57,161 nt of DNA, taken from Lachnospiraceae bacterium. GTDB taxonomy: Bacteria > Bacillota > Clostridia > Lachnospirales > Lachnospiraceae. The position numbers and the translations under genes were made by a program. The stretch spans positions 1 through 57,161 of the forward strand of contig JABUSY010000047.1 in the NCBI GenBank assembly GCA_021442455.1, in the 5' to 3' direction. Under the pieces are notes generated by a model. It saw only the letters and a list, made by a program, of their open reading frames with translations, made no database searches and was not told where the DNA came from. Of the stretch, positions 49,977-57,161 are shown piece by piece; the stretch's first letter is position 1, and each line of letters starts with the position of its first letter.

Positions 49977-50503
49977 ACGAAAAATCTAGCCTGTCTTATA
50001 ATCTGTTTTTGATTGGTTTCATGGGGACCGGTAAGAGTTTTGTGGCAGCTTATCTACACAGTAAATATAAAATGTCCTTGTTTGAAATGGATGAGAAGAT
50101 AGCAGAACGGGAAGGCATGTCGATTCCTAAACTGTTTGAGACAAAAGGGGAAAAATATTTTCGAGCCGCTGAAACGAAACTTTTGCTGGAAATTCAGAAC
50201 ACTCAAAATACGGTTATCTCTTGTGGAGGAGGGGTTCCCATGCGCGCTTGTAATATTGAAACGATGAAACAGAATGGGAAAGTGATTCTACTCACTGCAT
50301 CGCCGGAAACGATATTGACACGAGTATCCGGCAATGATGACAACCGACCACTTCTGCAGGGACGGAAGAAATTGTCAGCTATACAGGCTCTGATGGAGCA
50401 GCGTCATCTCTACTATGAAGCAGCTGCAGATCTGACTATAGTTACAGATGGGAAACAGGTGAAAGAAATTTGCCGAGAAATATTTCAAAAATTGAAAGAA
50501 TAA
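49973..50503 (+). CDS. aroK: Shikimate kinase
   Basis: Phosphorylates shikimate in the pathway to chorismate and aromatic amino acids. The 176 residues contain the P-loop GFMGTGKS (15-22), the shikimate-binding MDEKIAEREGMSI and KGEKYFR segments, the SCGGGVPMR glycine motif and the lid DNRPLLQGR. The start ATGA overlaps the htpG stop, so translation is coupled and heat-shock control would extend to this gene. No other aromatic pathway gene is nearby, which makes the pairing with htpG odd. Confidence 0.92.
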   Translation: MNEKSSLSYNLFLIGFMGTGKSFVAAYLHSKYKMSLFEMDEKIAEREGMSIPKLFETKGEKYFRAAETKLLLEIQNTQNTVISCGGGVPMRACNIETMKQNGKVILLTASPETILTRVSGNDDNRPLLQGRKKLSAIQALMEQRHLYYEAAADLTIVTDGKQVKEICREIFQKLKE

Positions 50504-50643
50504 TAAGAAAAAAAGATTATGTTTTTGAATATTGTTAAACAACAAGATACTTTATTATTAAAGGAATTATGAAAAAAATGAAACTGCCCTCTATATCAAT
50601 ATCTTACAGAACAATTTCATATTATTTTTTATTTTGTGCTTGA

Positions 50644-50844
50644 TTAACATTTATTAACATTAGTAGCCTGTATGCCTTTAGCGCCTTCGGTTAAATCATA
50701 AGTAACAGTTTGGCCTTCATCTAAAGATTTGTATCCGTCACACTGAATAGCTGAAAAGTGTACGAATATATCCTTTCCATCTTCACCTGTGATAAAACCA
50801 TAGCCTTTTTCGGCATTGAACCACTTTACTGTTCCTTTATGCAT
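50644..50844 (-). CDS. Cold shock protein (CspA family)
   Basis: Single-stranded nucleic acid binding protein of 66 residues, the standard size. [15 protein letters not shown] carries RNP1 (KGYGFI) and DIFVHFSAI carries RNP2, followed by the usual [21 protein letters not shown] end. GGAGGT precedes the start. The gene is divergent from the pyr operon and has its own promoter with a leader of about 70 bases, shorter than the temperature-sensing leader of E. coli cspA. Confidence 0.96.
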   Translation of the reverse strand: MHKGTVKWFNAEKGYGFITGEDGKDIFVHFSAIQCDGYKSLDEGQTVTYDLTEGAKGIQATNVNKC

Positions 50845-50921
50845 TTTACAGTACCTCCATAGCTGATCATACTCTTAATTTGATTCTCACTTTTTATTCG
50901 AACATCTATATAGTATAACAT

Positions 50922-50949
50922 GCTAGTGCAAAAAGTCAAGAAAAATTTC
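50922..50949 (-). promoter_or_regulatory. Predicted sigma-A promoter of csp
   Basis: On the minus strand TTGACT (50944-50949) and TATACT (50922-50927) are 16 bases apart. Its -35 box lies 15 bases from the -35 box of the pyr promoter on the other strand. Confidence 0.75.
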
Positions 50950-50964
50950 TGATTTTTGATAGAC

Positions 50965-50993
50965 TTGAAATATTTGTTATTTCCCTGTATACT
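50965..50993 (+). promoter_or_regulatory. Predicted sigma-A promoter of the pyr operon
   Basis: TTGAAA (50965-50970) and TATACT (50988-50993) are 17 bases apart. Transcription would start near 51000, only about 28 bases before pyrC. There is no room for a PyrR attenuator leader. Confidence 0.8.
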
Positions 50994-51027
50994 TGTGATC
51001 AGTCGAATGAAGGGAGAAGTATGTCTA

Positions 51028-52326
51028 TTGAATATATTGATTAGAAATGGACGGGTCATTGATCCGGACACAAAGATGGATAAAATCTGTGATTTGCAGC
51101 TAAAGGAAGGATATATTACAGCATTTGAAAAGAATATAGAGACGAAGGAAGATGTGATTTTAGATGCGGCAGGTTGTTATGTGATGCCGGGGCTGATTGA
51201 TATGCATGTTCATTTGCGTGATCCAGGCGAGGTCTGGAAAGAAGATGTGATGAGTGGAGGAAGAGCCGCCGCTCGGGGAGGTTATACGACGATATTGGCG
51301 ATGCCTAATACAAAGCCTGTGATAGATTCGCCGAATCGAGTGGATTATGTGAAGGTGAAAGCAGAATCTTCTTCTCCGATCCATGTACTTCAGGCAGGAG
51401 CTATCACCAAAGGGCAGAAAGGTGAGGTGCTGGCAGATATTGAGGGAATGATTGTGCATGGAATTCCGGCCATCAGTGAAGATGGAAAATCTGTCATGAA
51501 CGCGGGACTTTACAAAAAGGCCATGGATTTGGCTGCACAGCACGGGATTCCAGTATTGGCCCATTGTGAGGATGTAGATCTGATGAATGGCGGTTGCGTT
51601 AATGAGGATAAACATTCTCGGGCTGCAGGGTTGCCGGGAATTATGAATGTGGTTGAGGATGTCATTATCGCAAGGGATATTTTGCTAGCAGAAGCAACGG
51701 GCGCCCATTTGCATTTATGCCATTGTTCTACTATAGGAAGCGTGAATATTCTGCGAGAGGCTAAAAAACGGGGGATAGATGTTTCAGGCGAGGTATGCCC
51801 CCATCATTTTATATTGACGAGCGACGATATCATTCCTGGAAATACGAATTATAAAATGAATCCTCCGTTGAGGACAGCGAAAGATAAAGAAGCGCTGCAA
51901 CAGGGGTTGAAGGAAGATATTTTTGAGGTGATCAGTACGGATCACGCTCCGCATAGCGTCAAAGAAAAGATGGCTACTATGAAGAAGGCTCCTTTTGGTA
52001 TTGTTGGTCTTGAGACGGCTGCAGCACTGACGTTGACTGAACTAGTGAATACGGGGATTCTAACACCTATGCAGATGGCAGAAAAAATGAGCTATCATCC
52101 AGCTAAAATTCTGCATCTGAAGGGACGAGGTTCTCTGGTTCCTGGTAGTGAGGCAGATGTGGTAATTATAGATCCGGAAGCGAAATATGAAATAGACACA
52201 AAATGTTTTGAATCAAAAGGGGCAAATACTCCTTTTGCAGGGAAGAAAGTAAAAGGGCGGATTATGGTAACAATCTGTGGAGGGAAAATTGTTTATCAGG
52301 ACAAAGAAAGGAATTTAGTACGATGA
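51028..52326 (+). CDS. pyrC: Dihydroorotase (class I)
   Basis: Cyclises carbamoyl aspartate to dihydroorotate, the third pyrimidine step. The metal-binding DMHVHLRDPG is followed by EDGKSV, the AHCED motif, LHLCHCST, and the catalytic STDHAPHS of class I dihydroorotases. I chose TTG 51028 because it yields the usual N-terminus (NILIRNGRVIDPD), follows AGGGAG at 51011-51016, and lies downstream of the predicted transcription start near 51000. The frame extends upstream to 50956, but that part would not be transcribed. The protein is 432 residues. Its stop overlaps pyrF in ATGA. Confidence 0.93.
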   Translation: MNILIRNGRVIDPDTKMDKICDLQLKEGYITAFEKNIETKEDVILDAAGCYVMPGLIDMHVHLRDPGEVWKEDVMSGGRAAARGGYTTILAMPNTKPVIDSPNRVDYVKVKAESSSPIHVLQAGAITKGQKGEVLADIEGMIVHGIPAISEDGKSVMNAGLYKKAMDLAAQHGIPVLAHCEDVDLMNGGCVNEDKHSRAAGLPGIMNVVEDVIIARDILLAEATGAHLHLCHCSTIGSVNILREAKKRGIDVSGEVCPHHFILTSDDIIPGNTNYKMNPPLRTAKDKEALQQGLKEDIFEVISTDHAPHSVKEKMATMKKAPFGIVGLETAAALTLTELVNTGILTPMQMAEKMSYHPAKILHLKGRGSLVPGSEADVVIIDPEAKYEIDTKCFESKGANTPFAGKKVKGRIMVTICGGKIVYQDKERNLVR

Positions 52327-53252
52327 TTAACAGGCTAGTAGAAAAAATCAAGAAGATGAATGCCCCCATTGTTGTAGGCTTGGATCCGATGTTGTCTTAT
52401 GTGCCGGAACAGATACAAAAGAAGGCTTTTACTGAATTCGGAGAAACTCTGGAGGGCGCTGCAGAGGCCATCTGGCAGTTTAACAAAGCGATCGTTGATG
52501 CGATATACGATCTCATTCCGGCTGTTAAGCCGCAGATCGCCATGTATGAGCAGTTTGGTGTACCGGGTATGACGGCTTACGAAAAAATAGTCACCTATTG
52601 CCAGGAGAAAGGGCTGATTGTGATCGGAGATATCAAGAGAGGGGATATTGCCTCAACCTCTGAGGCCTATGCGGTCGGACATCTTGGAAGAGTCCGGGTG
52701 GGAAGTAGAAATTATGCAGGCTTCCATGAGGATTTTGTAACGATTAATCCTTATCTGGGAAGTGACGGCGTAAATCCTTTTCTGAAGGTCTGCAGGGAAG
52801 AAAAGAAAGGTATCTTTATTTTGGTAAAAACCTCGAATCCTTCTAGTGGAGAATTCCAGGATTGTCTTGTGAACAGGCGTCCCTTATATGAGTTGGTGGG
52901 GGAAAAAGTAGCTCGGTGGAGTGAAGAGATGATGGGTGATAATTATAGCTACGTTGGCGCGGTGGTAGGCGCCACCTACCCCCAAATTAGCATGATGTTG
53001 CGAAAAATAATGCCTAAAAGTTACATTCTAGTGCCTGGATATGGCGCTCAGGGCGGAAAAGGTAAAGACTTAGTGAATTTTTTTAACAAAGACGGCTTGG
53101 GCGCAATTGTTAATTCTTCAAGAGGCATTCTTACAGCTTATCGTCAGGAACAGTATGGAGCTTTTGGGCCTGAACATTTTGCACAGGCATCGAGACAGGC
53201 TATTCTGGATATGGTTTCGGATATTAGAGGGGTACTGGAGGTTACGAAATGA
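52323..53252 (+). CDS. pyrF: Orotidine 5'-phosphate decarboxylase (type 2)
   Basis: Converts OMP to UMP. At 309 residues it belongs to the longer type 2 family rather than the 230-residue type common in Bacillus. The catalytic IGDIKRGDIASTSEAYA holds the Lys/Asp array, and VPGYGAQGG is the phosphate loop. VGLDPML opens the barrel. Both ends overlap neighbours by four bases (ATGA), a tightly coupled operon. Confidence 0.93.
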   Translation: MINRLVEKIKKMNAPIVVGLDPMLSYVPEQIQKKAFTEFGETLEGAAEAIWQFNKAIVDAIYDLIPAVKPQIAMYEQFGVPGMTAYEKIVTYCQEKGLIVIGDIKRGDIASTSEAYAVGHLGRVRVGSRNYAGFHEDFVTINPYLGSDGVNPFLKVCREEKKGIFILVKTSNPSSGEFQDCLVNRRPLYELVGEKVARWSEEMMGDNYSYVGAVVGATYPQISMMLRKIMPKSYILVPGYGAQGGKGKDLVNFFNKDGLGAIVNSSRGILTAYRQEQYGAFGPEHFAQASRQAILDMVSDIRGVLEVTK

Positions 53253-54019
53253 AGAAAAAGGAATGGTGCATGGTTGAGTGCCAGGAGAAAATAGCTGCTG
53301 GGATCTACAGCCTGTGGCTGGAGACGCCATCTATAGCGGAACAGGCAAGGCCTGGACAGTTTGTTTCTCTTTATTGTAAGGACGGAAGCCGTCTGCTTCC
53401 AAGGTCAATCAGTCTCTGTGAAATTGACAGAAAGAATAGACGCCTGCGTTTGGTCTATCAAGTAGTAGGAAAAGGAACATTAGAATTTTCTACCTTGAAG
53501 ACCGGAGAACAGATTTCTGTGCTGGGCCCTTTGGGAAATGGTTTTCCGCTAGAAGAGGCGGCTGGAAAGACAGTATTTTTGATGGGCGGCGGAATTGGAA
53601 TAGCGCCTATACTGGAAAGTGCGAAGCAGCTGCAGGCAGAAAAGCGGCTGATTCTGGGTTATAGGAATGAGTGTTTTCTTCTGAAAGAGTTTGAAAAAGT
53701 AGGTACAGTTTATACAGCTACAGAAAACGGAAGTTTTGGAATCAAGGGAAATGTTTTAGATGCTGTTAGAGAACAGGAGCTTTCTGCAGAGGTGATTTTT
53801 GCATGTGGACCGACGTCTATGCTGCGCGCTGTCAAGCAGTATGCGGAGAGGAAGAGTATCCCCTGCTGGATTTCCATTGAAGAAAAAATGGCCTGTGGTA
53901 TTGGAGCTTGTTTGGCTTGTGTTTGCAGGTCCAGGGAAGTGGACAGACATTCTCATGTACATAATAAGCGAATTTGTAAAGACGGTCCGGTCTTTGAAGC
54001 GTCAGAGGTAGAGTTGTGA
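53249..54019 (+). CDS. pyrK: Dihydroorotate dehydrogenase electron transfer subunit
   Basis: FAD and [2Fe-2S] subunit that lets PyrD pass electrons to NAD. The 256 residues have a ferredoxin-reductase-like fold: RSISLCEID binds FAD, MGGGIGIAPILESAKQL binds the nucleotide, and CGPTSMLRAVK follows. The C-terminal cluster cysteines are CGIGACLACVC with a later RICKDGPVF. It overlaps pyrF and pyrD. Its presence makes PyrD the heterotetrameric class 1B enzyme. Confidence 0.94.
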   Translation: MKKKEWCMVECQEKIAAGIYSLWLETPSIAEQARPGQFVSLYCKDGSRLLPRSISLCEIDRKNRRLRLVYQVVGKGTLEFSTLKTGEQISVLGPLGNGFPLEEAAGKTVFLMGGGIGIAPILESAKQLQAEKRLILGYRNECFLLKEFEKVGTVYTATENGSFGIKGNVLDAVREQELSAEVIFACGPTSMLRAVKQYAERKSIPCWISIEEKMACGIGACLACVCRSREVDRHSHVHNKRICKDGPVFEASEVEL

Positions 54020-54921
54020 TGAATACAAAAGTTACCCTAGCTGGAGTTGAGCTGAAGAATCCGGTTATGACAGCTTCAGGGACATTTGGCTCAGGAGCGG
54101 AATATAGTGAATTTGTGGATCTTGGAAGGCTTGGAGCGGTAGTGACCAAGGGAGTATCCAATATACCATGGCCAGGTAATCCAACGCCCAGGATTGCAGA
54201 AATTTATGGTGGCATGTTAAACGCTATAGGATTGCAAAATCCGGGCATCGAAGTATTCTGTAAAAGGGACATTCCGTATCTGAGGCAGTTTAACACGAAG
54301 ATCGTTGTGAACGTCTGTGGAAGGACTGTGGAGGATTATTGTGAAGTGGTGGAGCGGCTGGGAGAAGAGTTGATCGATTTGTTGGAGATAAATATTTCCT
54401 GCCCCAATGTGAAGGAAGGAGGACTTGCTTTCGGACAGGATCCAAGGACAGTGGAAGTTATTACTGCCGAGGTAAAAAAATACGCGAAACAACCGGTGAT
54501 TATGAAACTTAGTCCCAACGTGACGGATATCACAGAAATGGCCAAGGCTGCCGAGGCAGGAGGGGCTGACGTTCTTTCCCTGATCAACACCTTGACTGGT
54601 ATGAAGATAGATATTCAGAAAAGAACTTTTACTTTAGCTAACAAGACGGGAGGAATGTCAGGACCTGCAGTTAAGCCTATGGCGATCCGAATGGTATATC
54701 AGGTTGCTCACGCGGTAAAGGTCCCGGTTATCGGAATGGGTGGAATTTCTAGCACGGAGGACGCATTGGAATTCTTACTGGCAGGAGCTTCAGCGGTATC
54801 TGTGGGGACGGCAAATTTCTATAATCCATATGCAACAACAGAAATTGTGGAAGGACTTGTAAATTACATGAAAAATAACGACGTTGAAGAGATACAGGAA
54901 TTGATCGGTTCAGTAAAATAA
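54016..54921 (+). CDS. pyrD: Dihydroorotate dehydrogenase, class 1B catalytic subunit
   Basis: FMN enzyme oxidising dihydroorotate to orotate with PyrK. The 301 residues contain MTASGTFGSG, the lysine in VVTKGVS, and the active-site cysteine of NISCPNVKEGG (about residue 129), typical of class 1 enzymes, plus GMGGISSTEDALEF near the FMN phosphate. Start is GTG 54016 or ATG 54019; either overlaps the pyrK stop. pyrE, which often follows here in related genomes, is missing: the next 1.4 kb is decayed DNA in which no pyrE motif could be seen. Confidence 0.95.
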   Translation: MMNTKVTLAGVELKNPVMTASGTFGSGAEYSEFVDLGRLGAVVTKGVSNIPWPGNPTPRIAEIYGGMLNAIGLQNPGIEVFCKRDIPYLRQFNTKIVVNVCGRTVEDYCEVVERLGEELIDLLEINISCPNVKEGGLAFGQDPRTVEVITAEVKKYAKQPVIMKLSPNVTDITEMAKAAEAGGADVLSLINTLTGMKIDIQKRTFTLANKTGGMSGPAVKPMAIRMVYQVAHAVKVPVIGMGGISSTEDALEFLLAGASAVSVGTANFYNPYATTEIVEGLVNYMKNNDVEEIQELIGSVK

Positions 54922-56278
54922 CAGTTATGTTTTTTGTGAGTAAGCAAAGAAATAGAAAATGCAGAAATCGGGAAAATGTATGTCTTGATTCAAATGACAG
55001 AGTGTAGTTATGATATTAAAATTTCCCAAAATCGGATTATAAGTGTTTCGGATATCTGCTTACTCAACAGTGTCAATGATAAAAGTGAGTGGGGCAAGAT
55101 ACGTCAGATTTTGGAAAGACATGACTAATATTTAACGGTTATTAACTCATTGACAATATTTATTTTCAGGCTGATTAATTAAAGGCCACTGATATCTTTG
55201 CAGAAAGTCAAATTGGATCCAAGATTTATAGGCGAATGTGTGTGCACAAGAGATTTAGTTTTAAAGTCGGCGTTCTTATAAACAGTACATTTTCATCATG
55301 GGATCTATGTTATCACTGAGAAAGGCAATGGGCGAATTTAATAAGTTGCTCAGCTTATAACCGTGATACCTTTCTTTATGGGCATGAGCCTACGATTAAT
55401 GCCAGTATTTCTACTATGACAATTTTTTGATTTTTAAAACTACTGAATTGATGAAAAGTGTGTGAATAGAATGGAGCAGCGCTTGAATGAACTTCTTGAT
55501 AGCATCAACGGACAGATTGGCTATGTGGCGACTTTGAGCGCGTGGAGAGCAAGATGATCAATCTTGTCATAAAAAGCCAGGAAGTTAAAGGGGGAAAATA
55601 GATGTTGTCAAGTGTTGTTTTTGTAGAATAAGCATGAAGATTTATGATTTGTTTACAATTAAACAAGAATATAGCACTTGTATCAAAGTGCCAACTATGA
55701 TACTATATTATCAAGCCTTTTATAGTATGATAGATGATAATATATTGAGGGAAAATGTTAGTGTTATAGTGGCGCTTTAGATACAGGATAAGGAAGAGCA
55801 ATATCACAGTATCATATCAGTATAAGAAATCTGCTTGGTAGCAGAGACGATAAAGCTGAAGGAAGAGTAGGAATGAATGTTAGGGTTTAGATAAAAATAT
55901 ATCGACAGTTGATTTCGTAGCGCAATGAGAAAGTTTAAAAATGGGAATGACGGCAATGCGGATAACTGAAACTAATTAAAGGCACTGAAAAATCAGCAAT
56001 TCTGAATTTCTGTTATATCTGTTAAAGTTCGCTTTACTGATTGCAATAAGCATAAGCAGAAAATAAGAAAACAGCTATAAAAGGACAGCATTTGTGTTGC
56101 AATTTAGTTTTTATTTGCATATCCGTTAGTATATAGAACAATAAAATGTTAATTTTTGCAACAAATTTGATAACAGATAGAAGGAAAATTCAGATATTAC
56201 AATTCAGTGTTTTTTGGGGAGTACTAGTGAATTCGCTAGGGTTATTTTGTGAGACGGTGAAATGTCGAGTGGTTGATT
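54922..56278. other. 1.36 kb gene-free spacer with decayed coding sequence
   Basis: No intact gene. MYVLIQMTECSYDIKISQNR (54978 on) opens a frame of about 50 codons ending at 55126. Near 55471-55600 MEQRLNELLDSINGQIGYVA and, after a frameshift, FERVESKMINLVIKSQEVKG form the end of one lost gene. Neither was recognised. A palindrome is at 55649-55666. Motifs of pyrE were looked for and not found. Confidence 0.45.
55649..55666. repeat. Perfect 7-bp dyad, operator-like
   Basis: TTGTTTA and TAAACAA flank CAAT. No intact gene lies within 700 bases on the plus strand, so any target is lost or distant. Confidence 0.35.
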
Positions 56279-56306
56279 TTAACAGTTTTTTATGCTAAAG
56301 TACAAT
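56279..56306 (+). promoter_or_regulatory. Possible promoter of the amidase gene
   Basis: TTAACA (56279-56284) and TACAAT (56301-56306) are 16 bases apart, giving a leader of about 90 bases. The surrounding DNA is AT-rich, so chance matches are likely. Confidence 0.35.
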
Positions 56307-56400
56307 ATAGGTAAAAGGAAGATAGTATTGTGCTTTAGGGTATGGAACACAAACATTATTGCTGTAATATGACGGTTTATTTAAGAAAAGAGGAAAAGCA

Positions 56401-57161
56401 TTGGCAAAAAGAAGAAGAAAAGTGATAATATTGTTGCTTCAAGGGATGCTATTAGGTATCGTCATGGTTGCTATGAATTATACTTCGATTGCAGCATATG
56501 CGAACAGTTCTTTGATATCCTATACAAAAATTTCATTGAACAAGACCAAAAAGCGCTTACATGCTATCGATACTATCACAATTCACTGTGCGGCTGGTCA
56601 ATGTTCCGTGGAGGGGTTGGGTGACATATTTGCTTTGTCCAGCAGGAAAGTATCTTCAAACTACGGAATCGGAAAAGACGGACGTATCGGATTGTATGTG
56701 GATGAGAAAGATCGTTCGTGGTGTTCTTCTAATGCTGATAATGATCACAGGGCGGTCACGATTGAAGTGGCATCCGATAGAACATCACCTTATACCGTAA
56801 ACGATAAAGTATATGCTGTTCTTATAGACCTGGTGACAGATATTTGCCAGAGGAATGACATAAAAAAGCTAGTGTGGAGTTGGGATAAAAACACTAGGAT
56901 CAATCATCTGAACGGATCGAATATGACTGTCCACAGAGATTATGCCAACAAGTCATGTCCTGGCGATTATCTTTATAACAAACACGACGAAATTGTGAAG
57001 GAAGTTAATAAAAGGCTCAGAACGTCAAATACATCGGAAATTTCATTTTCGACAATGCAAAACGAGATGAACACAGACCCAAGCTGCCTACCGTACAAAG
57101 TGAAAGTTATGATTCCGGATTTGAATATTCGCAAAGGCCCAGGTATAAACTATGCTAAAAC
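56401..57161 (+). CDS. N-acetylmuramoyl-L-alanine amidase with SH3 domain, cut by the right edge
   Basis: The frame is open from TTG 56401, behind GAGG, to the window end (253 codons seen). After a basic RRRK start comes one hydrophobic segment (VIILLLQGMLLGIVMVAM, about residues 7-25), a signal anchor or signal peptide. Next is an amidase_2 domain: zinc ligands H62 in TIHC, H178 in TVHRDY and C186 in SCPGDY, with NYGIGKDGRIG and VDEKDRSWCSSN between. The last residues (VMIPDLNIRKGPGINYAK) begin a bacterial SH3 wall-binding domain. Proteins of this type occur as phage endolysins and as host wall hydrolases; the leader segment favours a host or exported enzyme. Confidence 0.88.
   Translation, partial: MAKRRRKVIILLLQGMLLGIVMVAMNYTSIAAYANSSLISYTKISLNKTKKRLHAIDTITIHCAAGQCSVEGLGDIFALSSRKVSSNYGIGKDGRIGLYVDEKDRSWCSSNADNDHRAVTIEVASDRTSPYTVNDKVYAVLIDLVTDICQRNDIKKLVWSWDKNTRINHLNGSNMTVHRDYANKSCPGDYLYNKHDEIVKEVNKRLRTSNTSEISFSTMQNEMNTDPSCLPYKVKVMIPDLNIRKGPGINYAK

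Noticed and set aside
51160-51615. Minus-strand open frame of 151 codons opposite pyrC
   Set aside because: It lies fully within the catalytic part of dihydroorotase and has no start signal.
1-57161. CRISPR array, insertion sequence or integrase
   Set aside because: No regularly spaced direct repeats, no transposase motif and no terminal inverted repeat pair were seen, though distant repeats could be missed by eye.

Overview
The window looks like chromosomal DNA of a low-GC, Gram-positive, anaerobic Clostridia, most probably Lachnospiraceae. The pointers are pyruvate:ferredoxin oxidoreductase, a carboxyspermidine-type polyamine cluster, GlnRS, a RecO without zinc cysteines, PyrK/PyrD of the NAD-linked type, and AGGAGG-type ribosome binding sites. 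No replicon origin, rRNA, CRISPR array, integrase or transposase was recognised. The assignment rests on remembered protein resemblance, not on a search.

Intact genes sit in compact islands separated by kilobases of AT-rich DNA without an intact gene. Islands: (1) 1159-6791, a five-gene polyamine operon (arginine decarboxylase, spermidine synthase, agmatinase, carboxyspermidine dehydrogenase and decarboxylase); (2) 11538-14765 (minus), carB alone; (3) 19465-20469, trpS; (4) 22511-24660, an LDH/MDH-family dehydrogenase with malic enzyme; (5) 26159-29704, nifJ; (6) 31799-36307, an M16C peptidase, era and recO; (7) 41050-41123 (minus), tRNA-Val(CAC); (8) 42427-44091, glnS; (9) 46764-47286, two small unknown genes; (10) 47880-50503, htpG behind a perfect CIRCE operator, with aroK; (11) 50644-54921, csp divergent from a pyrC-pyrF-pyrK-pyrD operon; (12) 56401 to the right edge, a peptidoglycan amidase running off the window.

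Intact genes cover only about 52% of the window. The spacers are largely gene remnants: reading frames broken by stops and frameshifts. Three are recognisable by motif: a sugar ABC transporter operon (one RbsA-type ATPase and two tandem permeases, 36970-39760), an AAA/DUF4143 ATPase (16760-17700) and a HAD phosphatase (45912-46330). This pattern suggests genome decay in progress, as in a host-restricted lineage. Core translation, nucleotide, energy and stress genes remain, while transport and accessory genes are lost.

Functionally, islands 4 and 5 could form a malate/lactate to pyruvate to acetyl-CoA route. Islands 2 and 11 give carbamoyl phosphate and several pyrimidine steps, but carA, pyrB and pyrE are not here. 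Island 1 gives arginine to putrescine to spermidine by two alternative aminopropyl routes. I found no convincing evidence of a wholly new system. The most unusual features are the scale of decay, the CIRCE site on htpG, the Arg at the LDH/MDH specificity position, and the dual spermidine routes.
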